64,000 bases of DNA from Amycolatopsis sp. FBCC-B4732 (GCF_023008405.1 NZ_CP095376.1:3992001-4056000), one strand, 5' to 3'; numbered from the stretch's first letter, positions 15,929 to 23,788 are shown. Numbers and translations are program-made. The notes: a model not told the origin generated them from the sequence alone.

Positions 15929-16297
15929 CTAACCCTGCAGGCGGTCGAGCAGTTCGAGCGCGCGGATCGCCGCGTGGGAGCGGCCGGGGTCGAAGACGAG
16001 GTGCACGCCGGCTTCGGCGGCTTGCTCCGCCGCCCTCTCCAACGCGCGAAGCCCGGCGGCGCCGAGGAAGTGCACCTCACCCAGGTCGACGCGCAGCACC
16101 CCGGGGCACGCGCGGAGGTGCTCCTCGAGCGTGGCTTCCAGGCGGGGCACCGTGCAGAGGTCGATGTCGCCCGTCACCTCCACGACGATCGCGTCGGGGG
16201 TGCGGCCGGTGAGTCCGTCGGCGGGAGCGCGCGGCGATGGCAGCCGGTGCGCCGGCAGTTCGGTTCCCGCCGCGCGGTGGTGCTCGTCAATGGTCAT
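15929..16297 (-). CDS. STAS-domain anti-anti-sigma-like protein without phosphoacceptor
   Basis: A 122-residue STAS protein: DAIVVEVTGDIDLCTVPRLEATLEEHL, VLRVDLGEVHFLGAAGLRALERAAEQAAEAGVHLVF and RALELLDRLQG follow the SpoIIAA/RsbV fold. In active antagonists the loop reads D-S-S-G-L with a phosphorylated Ser/Thr; here it is G-A-A-G-L (about residues 78-82), so neither position can be phosphorylated. It may act constitutively on an anti-sigma factor or have another role. The first 30 residues are a non-conserved extension. The gene is driven by its own SigF/SigB-type promoter at 16307-16333, which would be feedback if it controls such a sigma factor. Confidence 0.85.
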   Translation of the reverse strand: MTIDEHHRAAGTELPAHRLPSPRAPADGLTGRTPDAIVVEVTGDIDLCTVPRLEATLEEHLRACPGVLRVDLGEVHFLGAAGLRALERAAEQAAEAGVHLVFDPGRSHAAIRALELLDRLQG

Positions 16298-16306
16298 TGT
16301 CCTGGA

Positions 16307-16375
16307 TTACCCGTCGCCGGTTCGCGGCGAAACAAACCCCGGGTCCGGAGGCGTTTCCGCGCCCGGATCGGGTAT
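16307..16375. promoter_or_regulatory. Back-to-back SigF/SigB-type promoters
   Basis: Minus strand: GTTT (16330-16333), N17, GGGTAA (16307-16312), ten bases before the STAS start. Plus strand: GCGTTT (16351-16356), 13 bases, GGGTAT (16370-16375), for the second carboxylate-amine ligase at 16408. Confidence 0.6.
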
Positions 16376-16407
16376 CCGGGCCGGGCGCCGCCCGGAAGGA
16401 GCCCGCC

Positions 16408-17544
16408 ATGGCCGACGGCCCGCCCACGATGGGCGTCGAAGAAGAGTTCCTGCTCGTCAACCCGCGCACCGGACACGCGTCGCCGTGCGCGGAACAGGTG
16501 CTGGCCCGCCACCGCCACCACGGCCCGCTGCCCGACGGGGCCCGGGTGCACCGCGAGCTGCGGCTCACCCAGATCGAGGCCGCCACCGGCGTCTGCACCA
16601 CCGCGGACGAGCTGCGGTACCAGCTGACGGGCGCCCGGCGGGTGCTGGCCGGGGCCGCCGCGGCCGAAGACTGCGCGCTCCTGGCCACCGGGACCCCGAT
16701 CGGGCCCGGCCCCGCCACGCCGCCGCCCGCGAGCGAGGGCCGCTACGCCGACATCGATGACGCCTACGGTGCGGTGGTCGCCGACTACGAAGCCTGCGGG
16801 TGCCACGTCCACGTCGGGGTGCCCGATCCCGACACCGCGGTCGCGGTCGTCAACCACGTCGGCCGGTGGCTGCCCACGCTGCTCGCGCTCTCCGCCAACT
16901 CGCCGTTCGACCACGGGCGCGACACGGGTTACCACAGCTGGCGGGTGGTCCTGCAGTCCCGCTTCCCCGGCTTCGGCGTCGCGCCGCACGCGCGTGACCA
17001 CGCCGAGTACCGCCGGACCGTCGGCACGCTCGTCGAATGCGGGGCGCTCGTCGACCCGGACCAGACGTTCTGGCTGGCCCGCCCGTCCGGCCGGTTCCCG
17101 ACCGTGGAGTTCCGGGTCGCCGACACCGCGCTGACCGTCGATCACGCCGTGCTGCAGGCCCTGCTGAGCCGCGCGCTGGTGCAGCGCGCGCTGGCCGACC
17201 TCGGCCGCGGGCGCGAAGCGGAACCGCTGTCGCCGCAGGTGGCCGCGGCCGCGGTGTGGGCCGCGGCGCGCCACGGTCTCACCGGGCAGCTCGTCGACGT
17301 CGCCGGGCGGACGCGCCGGCCCGCGTGGGCGCTGGTCGAGCAGCTGCTGGCGCACGTCCGGGAGCCCCTGGCCGACAGCGGCGACCTGGCCGAGGTCCAG
17401 GCGCTCGTCGCGGTGCTGCGCGCCGACGGCACCGGGTCGGTGCGGCAACGCGCGGTGGCCGGACGCGGCGGCCCGGAGGTCGCGGTCGGGTGGCTCACCG
17501 CGCTGACCGTCCCGCCCGCGCTTGGAACGCTGCGCACGGGGTAG
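16408..17544 (+). CDS. GCS2-family carboxylate-amine ligase, copy 2
   Basis: A 378-residue paralogue of the ligase at 14470: MGVEEEFLLVNPRTG, RELRLTQIEAATGVCTTADELRYQLTGAR, YEACGCHVHVGVPDPD, TGYHSWRVVLQSRFPGFG and FPTVEFRVADTALTVDHAVLQALL. The catalytic Glu cluster and the CGCHVHV block are retained, so it should be active. The start at 16408 has GAAGGAG upstream. Two diverged copies so close together suggest different substrates rather than a recent duplication. Nine bases downstream the diiron gene begins, so the two are likely one operon. The product is unknown. Confidence 0.86.
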   Translation: MADGPPTMGVEEEFLLVNPRTGHASPCAEQVLARHRHHGPLPDGARVHRELRLTQIEAATGVCTTADELRYQLTGARRVLAGAAAAEDCALLATGTPIGPGPATPPPASEGRYADIDDAYGAVVADYEACGCHVHVGVPDPDTAVAVVNHVGRWLPTLLALSANSPFDHGRDTGYHSWRVVLQSRFPGFGVAPHARDHAEYRRTVGTLVECGALVDPDQTFWLARPSGRFPTVEFRVADTALTVDHAVLQALLSRALVQRALADLGRGREAEPLSPQVAAAAVWAAARHGLTGQLVDVAGRTRRPAWALVEQLLAHVREPLADSGDLAEVQALVAVLRADGTGSVRQRAVAGRGGPEVAVGWLTALTVPPALGTLRTG

Positions 17545-17553
17545 CCGGAAGCC

Positions 17554-18558
17554 ATGACGACCACCACCACCACCACGGCGGCCACCCTGCCCTCCGCCCG
17601 CGGCCCGCTCTCGGAATCGGTGCTGGGGACCCTGCTGCGCGAACAGCCGCGCGCGGACCTCGGCTTCGACGCGCTCGTGGCCGCCGACCCGCTCGGCGAC
17701 GACGTCCAGCTGGCCCTGCACCTGTGCTACGAACTGCACTACCAGGGCCTGCCCGGGGTGTCGGCCGACTGGGAATGGGACCCCGAGCTGCTGCGCCTGC
17801 GCGGCGCGCTGGAGGCCCGCTTCCTCGCCGCCCTGCGCGAAAACGTGCCGGGCGGCGAGGACGTCGCCGCCGAACTCGACGCCCTGCTGGTCGAGCCGGT
17901 CGACGCGGAAGGCGTTTCGCACTTCCTCCGCGACCACGGTGACTGGACGCAGGTGAAGGAGTACTTCCTCCACCGTTCGGTCTACCACCACAAGGAAGCC
18001 GACCCGCACGCATGGGTGATCCCGCGCCTGCGCGGCCGGGCCAAGGCCGCCCTGGTGGCGGTGGAGTTCGACGAGTTCGGCGGCGGCCGCGCGGAACTGA
18101 TGCACGCGCGGCTGTACACGGACCTGCTGCGCGCGGCCGGTCTCCCGGACGGCTACCTGGAGCTCATCGACCACGCCCCCGCCGCGATGCTGGCCGTGGT
18201 CAACATGATGTCGCTGTTCGGCTTGCACCGCTCGTTGCGCGGCGCGCTGTGCGGGCACTTCGCCGCGGCCGAGATCACCACCGGGCCGTCCGCGCACCGG
18301 ATGGACCAGGCCCTGCGCCGCCTCGGCGCCCCGGAAGCATGCCGCTTCTTCTACACCGAGCACATCGAAGCCGACGCGGTCCACGAACAGGTGATGCGCC
18401 ACGACGTCCTCGGCGACCTGCTCACCCAGGAACCCGAACTGGCCGCCGACGTCGTGTTCGGCATCCAGGCCACGGAGTTCCTCGAGGGCCGGTTCGGGGC
18501 GCACCTCCTGGAGTCCTGGCGGGCGGGGAAGTCTTCCCTGCGGGTCCCGCTGGCCTGA
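17554..18558 (+). CDS. Iron-containing redox enzyme, haem-oxygenase-like diiron fold
   Basis: A 334-residue helical protein of the haem-oxygenase-like diiron group. VEFDEFGGGRAELMH near residues 171-185 and FYTEHIEADAVHEQVM near 267-282 carry the Glu, Asp and His ligands expected for the di-iron site; ELHYQGLPG and VYHHKEADPHAWVIPRL are other conserved blocks. Family members oxidise or cleave amino-acid-like or fatty substrates with oxygen; this subfamily is uncharacterised. The N-terminus starts with a run of Thr codons. It follows the second GCS2 ligase by nine bases and ends against the convergent CDGSH gene. Confidence 0.82.
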   Translation: MTTTTTTTAATLPSARGPLSESVLGTLLREQPRADLGFDALVAADPLGDDVQLALHLCYELHYQGLPGVSADWEWDPELLRLRGALEARFLAALRENVPGGEDVAAELDALLVEPVDAEGVSHFLRDHGDWTQVKEYFLHRSVYHHKEADPHAWVIPRLRGRAKAALVAVEFDEFGGGRAELMHARLYTDLLRAAGLPDGYLELIDHAPAAMLAVVNMMSLFGLHRSLRGALCGHFAAAEITTGPSAHRMDQALRRLGAPEACRFFYTEHIEADAVHEQVMRHDVLGDLLTQEPELAADVVFGIQATEFLEGRFGAHLLESWRAGKSSLRVPLA

Positions 18559-18564
18559 CCGGCT

Positions 18565-18768
18565 TCAGTCCTTGCCGCGCACCCGTTTGCGGTGGCTGGT
18601 GTCGCAGAACGGGAACCGCTTGCTCCGGCGGCACGCGCACACCGCCACCACGAACCGGTCGGAGCGCACGGCTTCGCCGTCCGGGGTGGTCAGTTCGACC
18701 GGGCCCTCCACGAGCACCGGGCCGCCGGGGATCACCGTCACCCGGCGCGGGCGGTCAGCGGACGGCAC
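18565..18768 (-). CDS. CDGSH-type iron-sulfur protein
   Basis: A 67-residue protein with a CDGSH 2Fe-2S site variant: CACRRSKRFPFCDTSH gives the C-x-C-x2-S-x3-P-x-C-D-x-S-H ligand pattern, with CDTSH replacing CDGSH. The N-terminal half (VTVIPGGPVLVEGPVELTTPDGEAV) is the strand region usual for bacterial members. Such clusters carry electrons or act as redox sensors. The GTG at 18768 overlaps the methyltransferase stop by 14 bases, so translation is coupled, and the gene converges on the diiron redox gene. Confidence 0.88.
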   Translation of the reverse strand: MPSADRPRRVTVIPGGPVLVEGPVELTTPDGEAVRSDRFVVAVCACRRSKRFPFCDTSHRKRVRGKD

Positions 18769-19459
18769 GCAGCACCACCAGTTCCTCCGTCCGCTGGCCG
18801 GGTGCGATCAGGCCGGCCGCTTCGAGGAACTCCGTCCGTCCGGAAAGGACCGGTCCGAACGGGATCCACGCACGCCGGTCCACCGACGTCCGCAAACCCT
18901 GCGCCGCCAGCATTTCCCGCGACTTGTCCACATCGGACAGTGCGGATTGGACGAGGAGCAACGTGCCACCGGGACGCAGGAGCGAGCCCGCTACCGCGCA
19001 CAGCGGGTCCAGGACCGCGCGCCCGTCCGGCCCGGCGTCCCAGCCGCGGGTGGCGCGGACCGTCGCGGCCGGGGCCGGGACGTACGGCGGGTTCGCGACC
19101 ACGACGTCGAACGGGCCCCGGCTCAGCGCCGTCGCCAGGTCTCCCCGGCACGGGCGCACCGCGGCTTGGCGGACCAGCGCGTTGAGCCGGGCCGAAGCCA
19201 GCGCGCGGCGCGAAAGGTCCACGGCCAGCACGGTTCTCGCGCCGCGACGGGCCAGCGCGATCGCCTGCGCGCCGGTGCCGGTGCACAGGTCGAGGGCCCG
19301 TGCGCCGGGCGTGATGGCCAGGTCGGCGATCGCGGCGGCGAGCAGGGCGGTGTCCTCCTGCGGGCGGTAGACGCCGGGCAGGCGCAGCAATCGCGGCGCG
19401 GTGAGGACGGTCCGGGCGGCCAAGGGGCCCGGGCGGACGGGTTCCGCCGACGTGGTCAT
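18755..19459 (-). CDS. HemK/MTQ2-like SAM-dependent methyltransferase
   Basis: A 234-residue class I methyltransferase. YRPQEDTALLAAAI precedes the SAM motif LDLCTGTGAQAIALARRG, and FDVVVANPPYVPAP provides the NPPY motif of enzymes that methylate amide or amino nitrogen (HemK/PrmC on glutamine, MTQ2-like). It is shorter than PrmC and lacks its N-terminal helical domain, so its substrate probably differs from release factors. The ATG at 19459 has GAAGGAG upstream, and a SigF/SigB-type promoter is at 19525-19549. It is followed by the overlapping CDGSH gene. Confidence 0.85.
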   Translation of the reverse strand: MTTSAEPVRPGPLAARTVLTAPRLLRLPGVYRPQEDTALLAAAIADLAITPGARALDLCTGTGAQAIALARRGARTVLAVDLSRRALASARLNALVRQAAVRPCRGDLATALSRGPFDVVVANPPYVPAPAATVRATRGWDAGPDGRAVLDPLCAVAGSLLRPGGTLLLVQSALSDVDKSREMLAAQGLRTSVDRRAWIPFGPVLSGRTEFLEAAGLIAPGQRTEELVVLRAVR

Positions 19460-19524
19460 CTCGGTCTCCTTCACTCGCCGCGGGCCCGGCGCGCTCGCCG
19501 GCGGACAACCGCGTCGGCCCCCGG

Positions 19525-19589
19525 CTACCCGGCGAAGATCGCCGCAAACCGATCGGCCCCAGGCGGTTGGGGCGGTCCCGCGGGGGTAT
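19525..19589. promoter_or_regulatory. Back-to-back SigF/SigB-type promoters
   Basis: Minus strand: GTTT (19546-19549), N15, GGGTAG (19525-19530), for the methyltransferase-CDGSH pair. Plus strand: GGTT (19565-19568), N15, GGGTAT (19584-19589), for the small gene at 19624. Confidence 0.58.
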
Positions 19590-19623
19590 CCGATCCGCAA
19601 AGGACCACGAAGGAGGACCCACG

Positions 19624-19788
19624 ATGACGTCCGAGAACCGTACTCAGCACCCCACCGAGCCCGCCGGCGGACCCCGCGGCGACGACCCGCACGGGGACAC
19701 ACCGGAAGCGCAGCGCGAAACCCTCCGAGGTGAGCAGGGAACTTCGGGCGGTGACGAGCACGACGACACCGACCCCCAGTCGGGCTGA
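19624..19788 (+). CDS. Small disordered acidic protein
   Basis: A 54-residue protein with a clear AAGGAGG ribosome-binding site, an upstream GGTT-N15-GGGTAT promoter and a strong terminator after it, so it is a real single-gene unit. The product is very rich in Gly, Asp, Glu, Thr and Pro (TEPAGGPRGDDPHGDTPEAQ), has no hydrophobic segment and is predicted to be disordered. I do not recognise a family. Hydrophilin-like proteins of this kind are often induced by desiccation or osmotic stress, which fits the promoter, but function is inference. Confidence 0.68.
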   Translation: MTSENRTQHPTEPAGGPRGDDPHGDTPEAQRETLRGEQGTSGGDEHDDTDPQSG

Positions 19789-19798
19789 CCCGTGAACC

Positions 19799-19837
19799 GA
19801 AGGGGACTTCCCGCGCGCTGTGCGGGAAGTCCCCTTC
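19799..19837. terminator. Bidirectional terminator hairpin
   Basis: A perfect 16-bp stem, GAAGGGGACTTCCCGC (19799-19814) and its complement (19822-19837), with a seven-base loop. It separates the small gene from the convergent ATP-grasp gene. Confidence 0.82.
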
Positions 19838-19844
19838 TTCGCGC

Positions 19845-21113
19845 TTACTCGAACTCGAACGGCAGCGCGTCCACGCAGGCCTGGTACTTCTCGGCCATCT
19901 CGTGCTCGGTGTGCGCCGCGATGAACAGCTGCGCCAGTTCGAAGCTGTAGCTGTCCTGCTCCGGCAGGTCCGAAAGCCGCTGCCCCGCTTCGGGCACGAT
20001 CGTGATCTGCGTGCCGTCGACGCGCTCCTCGACCGCCGCGACCTCCGCCGGCGTCGGCACGCGCGTCACGACGCCGTCGGAGAACCGGCGCAGGTACCAC
20101 TTCCCGGCGATCTGGTACCTGCCCTTGGTGGCCCGGCGGCCCGGGTCCTGGCCGAGGCCGAGCCGCACCATGATCTCGTGGTTGGCGACCCCGTCGACGA
20201 ACTCGAACAGCTCGGCGTGCGACTGGGAGTGCCGCGGGTTGATCTCGAGCAGGGCCACCTGGCCCGACTCGGGGTCGCAGAAGAATTCGATGCTGAAGGT
20301 GCCGTTGTCGAAGCCGAGCTGTCTCATCACGCGCTCGGCGACGTCCCACATCCGCCGCACCGGCTCCTCGCCCAGCTGGGACGGGTACTGGTGGCGCAGG
20401 AACGACGAGCTGTCCGGGTAGTTGACCGAGTCGAGGGCGCCGTAGACGATGACCTCGCCGCGGTACACGTAGCCTTCGACGGCCGCCCGGACGCCGTGCA
20501 GCGCCTCTTCGGCCAGGCACGCCGCGCCGCCGACGTCGGCGATCTCCGGCGGCAGCTGCACCTGGTCGAGCACGTAGCCGAACGGCTCCCCCACCCGCCC
20601 GACGCCGTCCCGGATCTCGGCGACCGCGTCGGCGAATTCGGCTTCGTTCTCCGCCTTGAAGACCAGCTCCGAGGAGAACGACTTGGCCGGCTTGAGCCAC
20701 ATCGGGAACCCGACGCCCGCCGGCGGCGACGGGCGTTCGCCGTCGAGGTCGACGATGCCGAAGCCGGGCAGCTCGTCGATCACCTTCCGCTGTTCCAGGC
20801 GGCTCCAGTACTTGTGCTCGCACTTGAGCACCGCCTCCAGCGACACGCTGGGCAGGTCGTACCGGGCGCACAGGATCGGCACGAGGGTCGCCGCCGGGAA
20901 GTCCCAGTAGCTGGCGATGGCGCCGACGTCGCCGTCGAAGGCGTCCAGTTCGTGTTGCGCGGTCTTCAGCAGCGCTTCGAAGTCGATGTCCCCGTGCTGC
21001 AGTTCCTCGGGGGTCAGCAGGCCGTGGAACTCGTAGCTCCCCGCCCACGGCAGGCGCTCCAGCACCCGCTGGTTCTCCTCGTCCAGGCCGATCACGAAGA
21101 TGTTGATACCCAT
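19845..21113 (-). CDS. ATP-grasp ligase-like protein
   Basis: A 422-residue ATP-grasp protein. The N-terminus (INIFVIGLDEENQRVLERLP) is a Rossmann-like pre-domain, WLKPAKSFSSELVFKAENEAEF carries the nucleotide-binding lysine, FSIEFFCDPESGQVALLEINPRHSQSHAELFEF is the Mg-binding E-x-N of the catalytic core. These enzymes activate a carboxylate as acyl phosphate and join it to an amine or thiol. The gene lies near two GCS2 ligases and a diiron oxidase and has the same promoter type, so joint action on a small peptide or conjugate is possible but unproven. The ATG at 21113 follows a SigF/SigB-type -10 by ten bases. Confidence 0.84.
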   Translation of the reverse strand: MGINIFVIGLDEENQRVLERLPWAGSYEFHGLLTPEELQHGDIDFEALLKTAQHELDAFDGDVGAIASYWDFPAATLVPILCARYDLPSVSLEAVLKCEHKYWSRLEQRKVIDELPGFGIVDLDGERPSPPAGVGFPMWLKPAKSFSSELVFKAENEAEFADAVAEIRDGVGRVGEPFGYVLDQVQLPPEIADVGGAACLAEEALHGVRAAVEGYVYRGEVIVYGALDSVNYPDSSSFLRHQYPSQLGEEPVRRMWDVAERVMRQLGFDNGTFSIEFFCDPESGQVALLEINPRHSQSHAELFEFVDGVANHEIMVRLGLGQDPGRRATKGRYQIAGKWYLRRFSDGVVTRVPTPAEVAAVEERVDGTQITIVPEAGQRLSDLPEQDSYSFELAQLFIAAHTEHEMAEKYQACVDALPFEFE

Positions 21114-21123
21114 GCCTTTTGAG

Positions 21124-21188
21124 CTACCCGGCCCCGATTCCCCGAAACGGGGCCGGATGGCCGGTTTGACCACCGCGCCAGCGGGCAC
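21124..21188. promoter_or_regulatory. Back-to-back SigF/SigB-type promoters
   Basis: Minus strand: GTTT (21145-21148), N15, GGGTAG (21124-21129), for the ATP-grasp gene. Plus strand: GTTT (21164-21167), N15, GGGCAC (21183-21188), for the FAD-Rieske gene whose ATG is at 21197. Confidence 0.58.
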
Positions 21189-21196
21189 CCGCACGC

Positions 21197-22699
21197 ATGG
21201 TTGCCCTGCCCGAACCGCTTTCGCTGTGGGTCGAGACCGCGCCCGCCCCCGACCGCACCGGCGTCCCGGTGCCGGAATCCGCCGACGTGGCGGTGCTCGG
21301 CGCGGGCATCGCCGGCCTCACGACGGCGCTGCTGCTCTCGCGGGCGGGCCGCTCGGTCGTCGTGCTGGAAGCCGACCGCGTCGCCGCCGGGGTTTCCGGC
21401 CACACCACCGCGAAAGTGAGCGCGCAGCACGGCGCGAAGTACGCGGACCTCAAATCCCGTCACGGCGCCGGAGCCGCGCGGACCTACGCCGCGGCCCAGA
21501 CGGCGGCCACCGAGTGGATCGCCGCCACGTCGGCCGAGCTCGGGATCGACTGCGGGTTCACCCGCGCCGACAGCTACGTCTACACCACGCGCGGGAAGAC
21601 CGTGGACTCGCTCAGGCGGGAAGCCCACGCGGCCGCCGCGGCCGGGCTGCCGGCGTCGTTCACCGAGGACGTCGCGCTCGACGTGCCCGCGCTCGGCGCC
21701 GTCCGCACCACCGGGCAGGCGCACTTCCACCCGCGCCGCTGGCTGCTCGGGCTGGCCGCCGAGGTCGAGCGGGCCGGCGGCACCGTCGTCGAGAACGCCC
21801 GAGCGACCGCGGTGCACGGGCAGACCGTCCGGACCTCGCGCGGCGACGTCGCGGCGGGCGAAGTCGTCGTCGCCACCCACTACCCCGTGCTCGACCGCGG
21901 CCTCTACTTCGCCCGGCTCGAACCGGTGCGCGACCTCGTCGTCGCGGGCCCGGCGGCCGGGAACGCCCCGCCGTCGGGCATGTTCCTCGACGCCGACACG
22001 CACCACTCCGTGCGCGGCCACACCGAGCAGGGCACGCCGATGGTGATCGCGGGCGGCGAGCACTACCGCGTGGGCGCGCACGTCCACGTCGAACGCCGGT
22101 ACCAGCGGCTGGCGGCCTGGGCGGACGAGCACGCCGGCCTGCACCGTGTGACCCACCGGTGGTCCGCGCACGATCTGTCCACTGTGGACCTGCTGCCGTA
22201 CGTCGGGCGCTACCTGCCGGGGACGAAGAACCTGTGGGTGGCCACCGGGTTCGGCCAGTGGGGCATGACCGGCGGCACGGCGGCCGGGCACGTGCTGGCC
22301 GCGCGGATCCTCGGCGAGGAGCACCCGGCCGCGGACCTGTTCGACCCCAACCGCTTCGACCCGCGTTCGGCGCTCAGCCTCGCCCAGGACAACCTCACGG
22401 TGGCGAAGTACCTGGTCGGCGACCACGTGGCGGCGCTGTGGCGGTCGGAGAAGCTCGACGACCTCCGGCCCGGCGAGGCCGAAGTCGTGCGCGTGGGCGG
22501 CGAGCTCGTCGCCGCCCACCGCGACGAAGCCGGCCGGCTGCACACCGTCGGCGCGCACTGCACCCACCTCGGCTGCCTGGTTTCCTTCAACGACGCGGAA
22601 CGGACGTGGGACTGCCCCTGCCACGGCTCCCGCTTCGGCGTCGACGGCGAAGTCGTGCAAGGCCCCGCGGTCCGTCCGCTGCGGCGCGGGCCCGACTGA
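21197..22699 (+). CDS. FAD-dependent oxidoreductase with C-terminal Rieske domain
   Basis: A 500-residue fusion. Residues 30-400 are a DAO-type FAD oxidoreductase (VAVLGAGIAGLTTALLLSRAG with the GxGxxG at 35-40; GFGQWGMTGGTAAGHVLA near the C-terminal flavin contact). Residues about 415-500 form a Rieske 2Fe-2S domain with CTHLGC (Cys455, His457) and CPCHGS (Cys473, His476). This YhfW-like architecture passes electrons between a substrate oxidised at the flavin and the cluster; its substrate is unknown. The C-terminus is slightly abrupt and abuts the damaged DUF1360 gene with no intergenic space, so its last residues may have been altered by the same deletion. Confidence 0.9.
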   Translation: MVALPEPLSLWVETAPAPDRTGVPVPESADVAVLGAGIAGLTTALLLSRAGRSVVVLEADRVAAGVSGHTTAKVSAQHGAKYADLKSRHGAGAARTYAAAQTAATEWIAATSAELGIDCGFTRADSYVYTTRGKTVDSLRREAHAAAAAGLPASFTEDVALDVPALGAVRTTGQAHFHPRRWLLGLAAEVERAGGTVVENARATAVHGQTVRTSRGDVAAGEVVVATHYPVLDRGLYFARLEPVRDLVVAGPAAGNAPPSGMFLDADTHHSVRGHTEQGTPMVIAGGEHYRVGAHVHVERRYQRLAAWADEHAGLHRVTHRWSAHDLSTVDLLPYVGRYLPGTKNLWVATGFGQWGMTGGTAAGHVLAARILGEEHPAADLFDPNRFDPRSALSLAQDNLTVAKYLVGDHVAALWRSEKLDDLRPGEAEVVRVGGELVAAHRDEAGRLHTVGAHCTHLGCLVSFNDAERTWDCPCHGSRFGVDGEVVQGPAVRPLRRGPD

Positions 22700-23167
22700 G
22701 CGGGACCCCGGCCAACCGGAGGCGAGCTTCTTGCCCGCGTCGTAGAGCAGGTGCAGGGCATCGGCGACGCCGACGGCGGTCAGCACCGTCGCCACCAGCC
22801 GGGTCGGCCGCGGCGCCACGACCAGGCAGAACGGACACGAGACGAGCTCGCCCACGGCGTGTCCGGCGTGGCCCTTCGCCGGTACGGACTCGTTCAGCTC
22901 GTCTTCGCCCGCCGGCTCTTCGTACTTCGTGAACGGCGGGCTGGTGATCGCCGCCTTGGCGAGCATGCGGCTGGCCTTGAACGTCGCCGTGCCCAGCAGG
23001 ACCGTGTCACCAGCGGCAGGGCAGGCGCGCACCGGTGACGCGGCCAGGATGCCGGCGAAGACACCCATCGCACCGAGGTAGCCGGCCAGCGGCCGGTCGG
23101 CTTCCCCGGCGTAATCGCGCTGAACCTGCTTCGCCTTCGCTACCGCGGCGTCTTTGACGACACTCAT
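22700..23167 (-). pseudogene. DUF1360 membrane protein gene, internally deleted and without its stop
   Basis: The start is sound (GGAGGA, ATG at 23167 overlapping the upstream SDR stop), and VGELVSCPFCL is the DUF1360 signature. In intact members about a dozen residues of membrane helix follow; here CPFCL runs straight into VVAPRPTRLVATVLTAVGVADALHLLYDAGKKLA, the family's last helix. After that, the frame has no stop until 21092, deep antisense inside the FAD-Rieske gene, so the native 3' end is lost. Two deletions therefore affect the gene. The product, if made, would be aberrant. Confidence 0.62.
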
Positions 23168-23706
23168 TCCTCCGCCGATCCGGGCCGGATCATCTTGCCC
23201 TGCTGCTTGGCTTCGACTTCGTCCGGCAGCACCCGGGAGGCCGCGGACTGAAGCTTGTTCTTCGCCGCACCGGGCACGACCTTGCCCTCGCCTGCCCTCA
23301 GGGCTTCGAACCCCGCTTCGGCGATCTCGTTGCTGCGGCCGATCATCGCCGGCACTGTCCGCTTGGTCAGGTGCACGGCCGAGCGGACGTCGAGGTCGAC
23401 GACGGTGAGCTGGTCTTCCCGCAGCGCGTCCTCGGCGAATTCGCCGTTGCTGCCGACGCCCGCGTTGACGGCCGGTGCCTCGACCCGGCGGCCGGCCACG
23501 TGCCGGACGAGTTCTCCGACCCCGGCCGCGTCGGCGAGGTCGGTCCGGACCGCCTCGACCCGGGTGCCGCAGGCGCGGACCTCGTCGGCGGCCGCGGCGG
23601 CGAGCAGGAGGTCGGAATCGTGCCGGGCGAACTGCTTCGCCGGCTCGAGCCCGATCCCGCCGGACGCGCCGGTGACGACGGCCCATGGCTTGGTTGCGGT
23701 GGTCAT
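23164..23706 (-). CDS. SDR oxidoreductase lacking its catalytic segment
   Basis: A 180-residue open frame that starts as a classical short-chain dehydrogenase (WAVVTGASGGIGLEPAKQF, DLADAAGVGELV, VNAGVGSNGEFAED, VVDLDVRSAVHLTKRTVPAMIGR) and ends as one (AEAGFEALRAGEGKVVPGAAKNKLQSAASRVLPDEVEAKQ). Normal relatives are about 260 residues; the missing part holds the Ser and YxxxK active site, lost by an in-frame deletion after AMIGR. The cofactor loop remains. It probably cannot catalyse dehydrogenation, although a stable folded remnant cannot be excluded. It is translationally coupled (ATGA) to the damaged DUF1360 gene. Confidence 0.72.
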   Translation of the reverse strand: MTTATKPWAVVTGASGGIGLEPAKQFARHDSDLLLAAAAADEVRACGTRVEAVRTDLADAAGVGELVRHVAGRRVEAPAVNAGVGSNGEFAEDALREDQLTVVDLDVRSAVHLTKRTVPAMIGRSNEIAEAGFEALRAGEGKVVPGAAKNKLQSAASRVLPDEVEAKQQGKMIRPGSAEE

Positions 23707-23735
23707 CCCCGCTCCTTCCGGTGCTCTCGCCGTGC

Positions 23736-23788
23736 GTACCCACGCCGCCGGCCGGCAATCGTGGTTTCGCGGTACGCCGGGCGGGTAC
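23736..23788. promoter_or_regulatory. Back-to-back SigF/SigB-type promoters
   Basis: Plus strand: GTTT (23764-23767), N15, GGGTAC (23783-23788), ten bases before the topoisomerase ATG. Minus strand: GATT (23757-23760), N15, GGGTAC (23736-23741), a weaker match for the SDR-DUF1360 unit. Confidence 0.55.

Noticed and set aside
16294..18504. Minus-strand open frame of 736 codons
   Set aside because: It is antisense to the second GCS2 ligase and the diiron gene, without homology or start signals.
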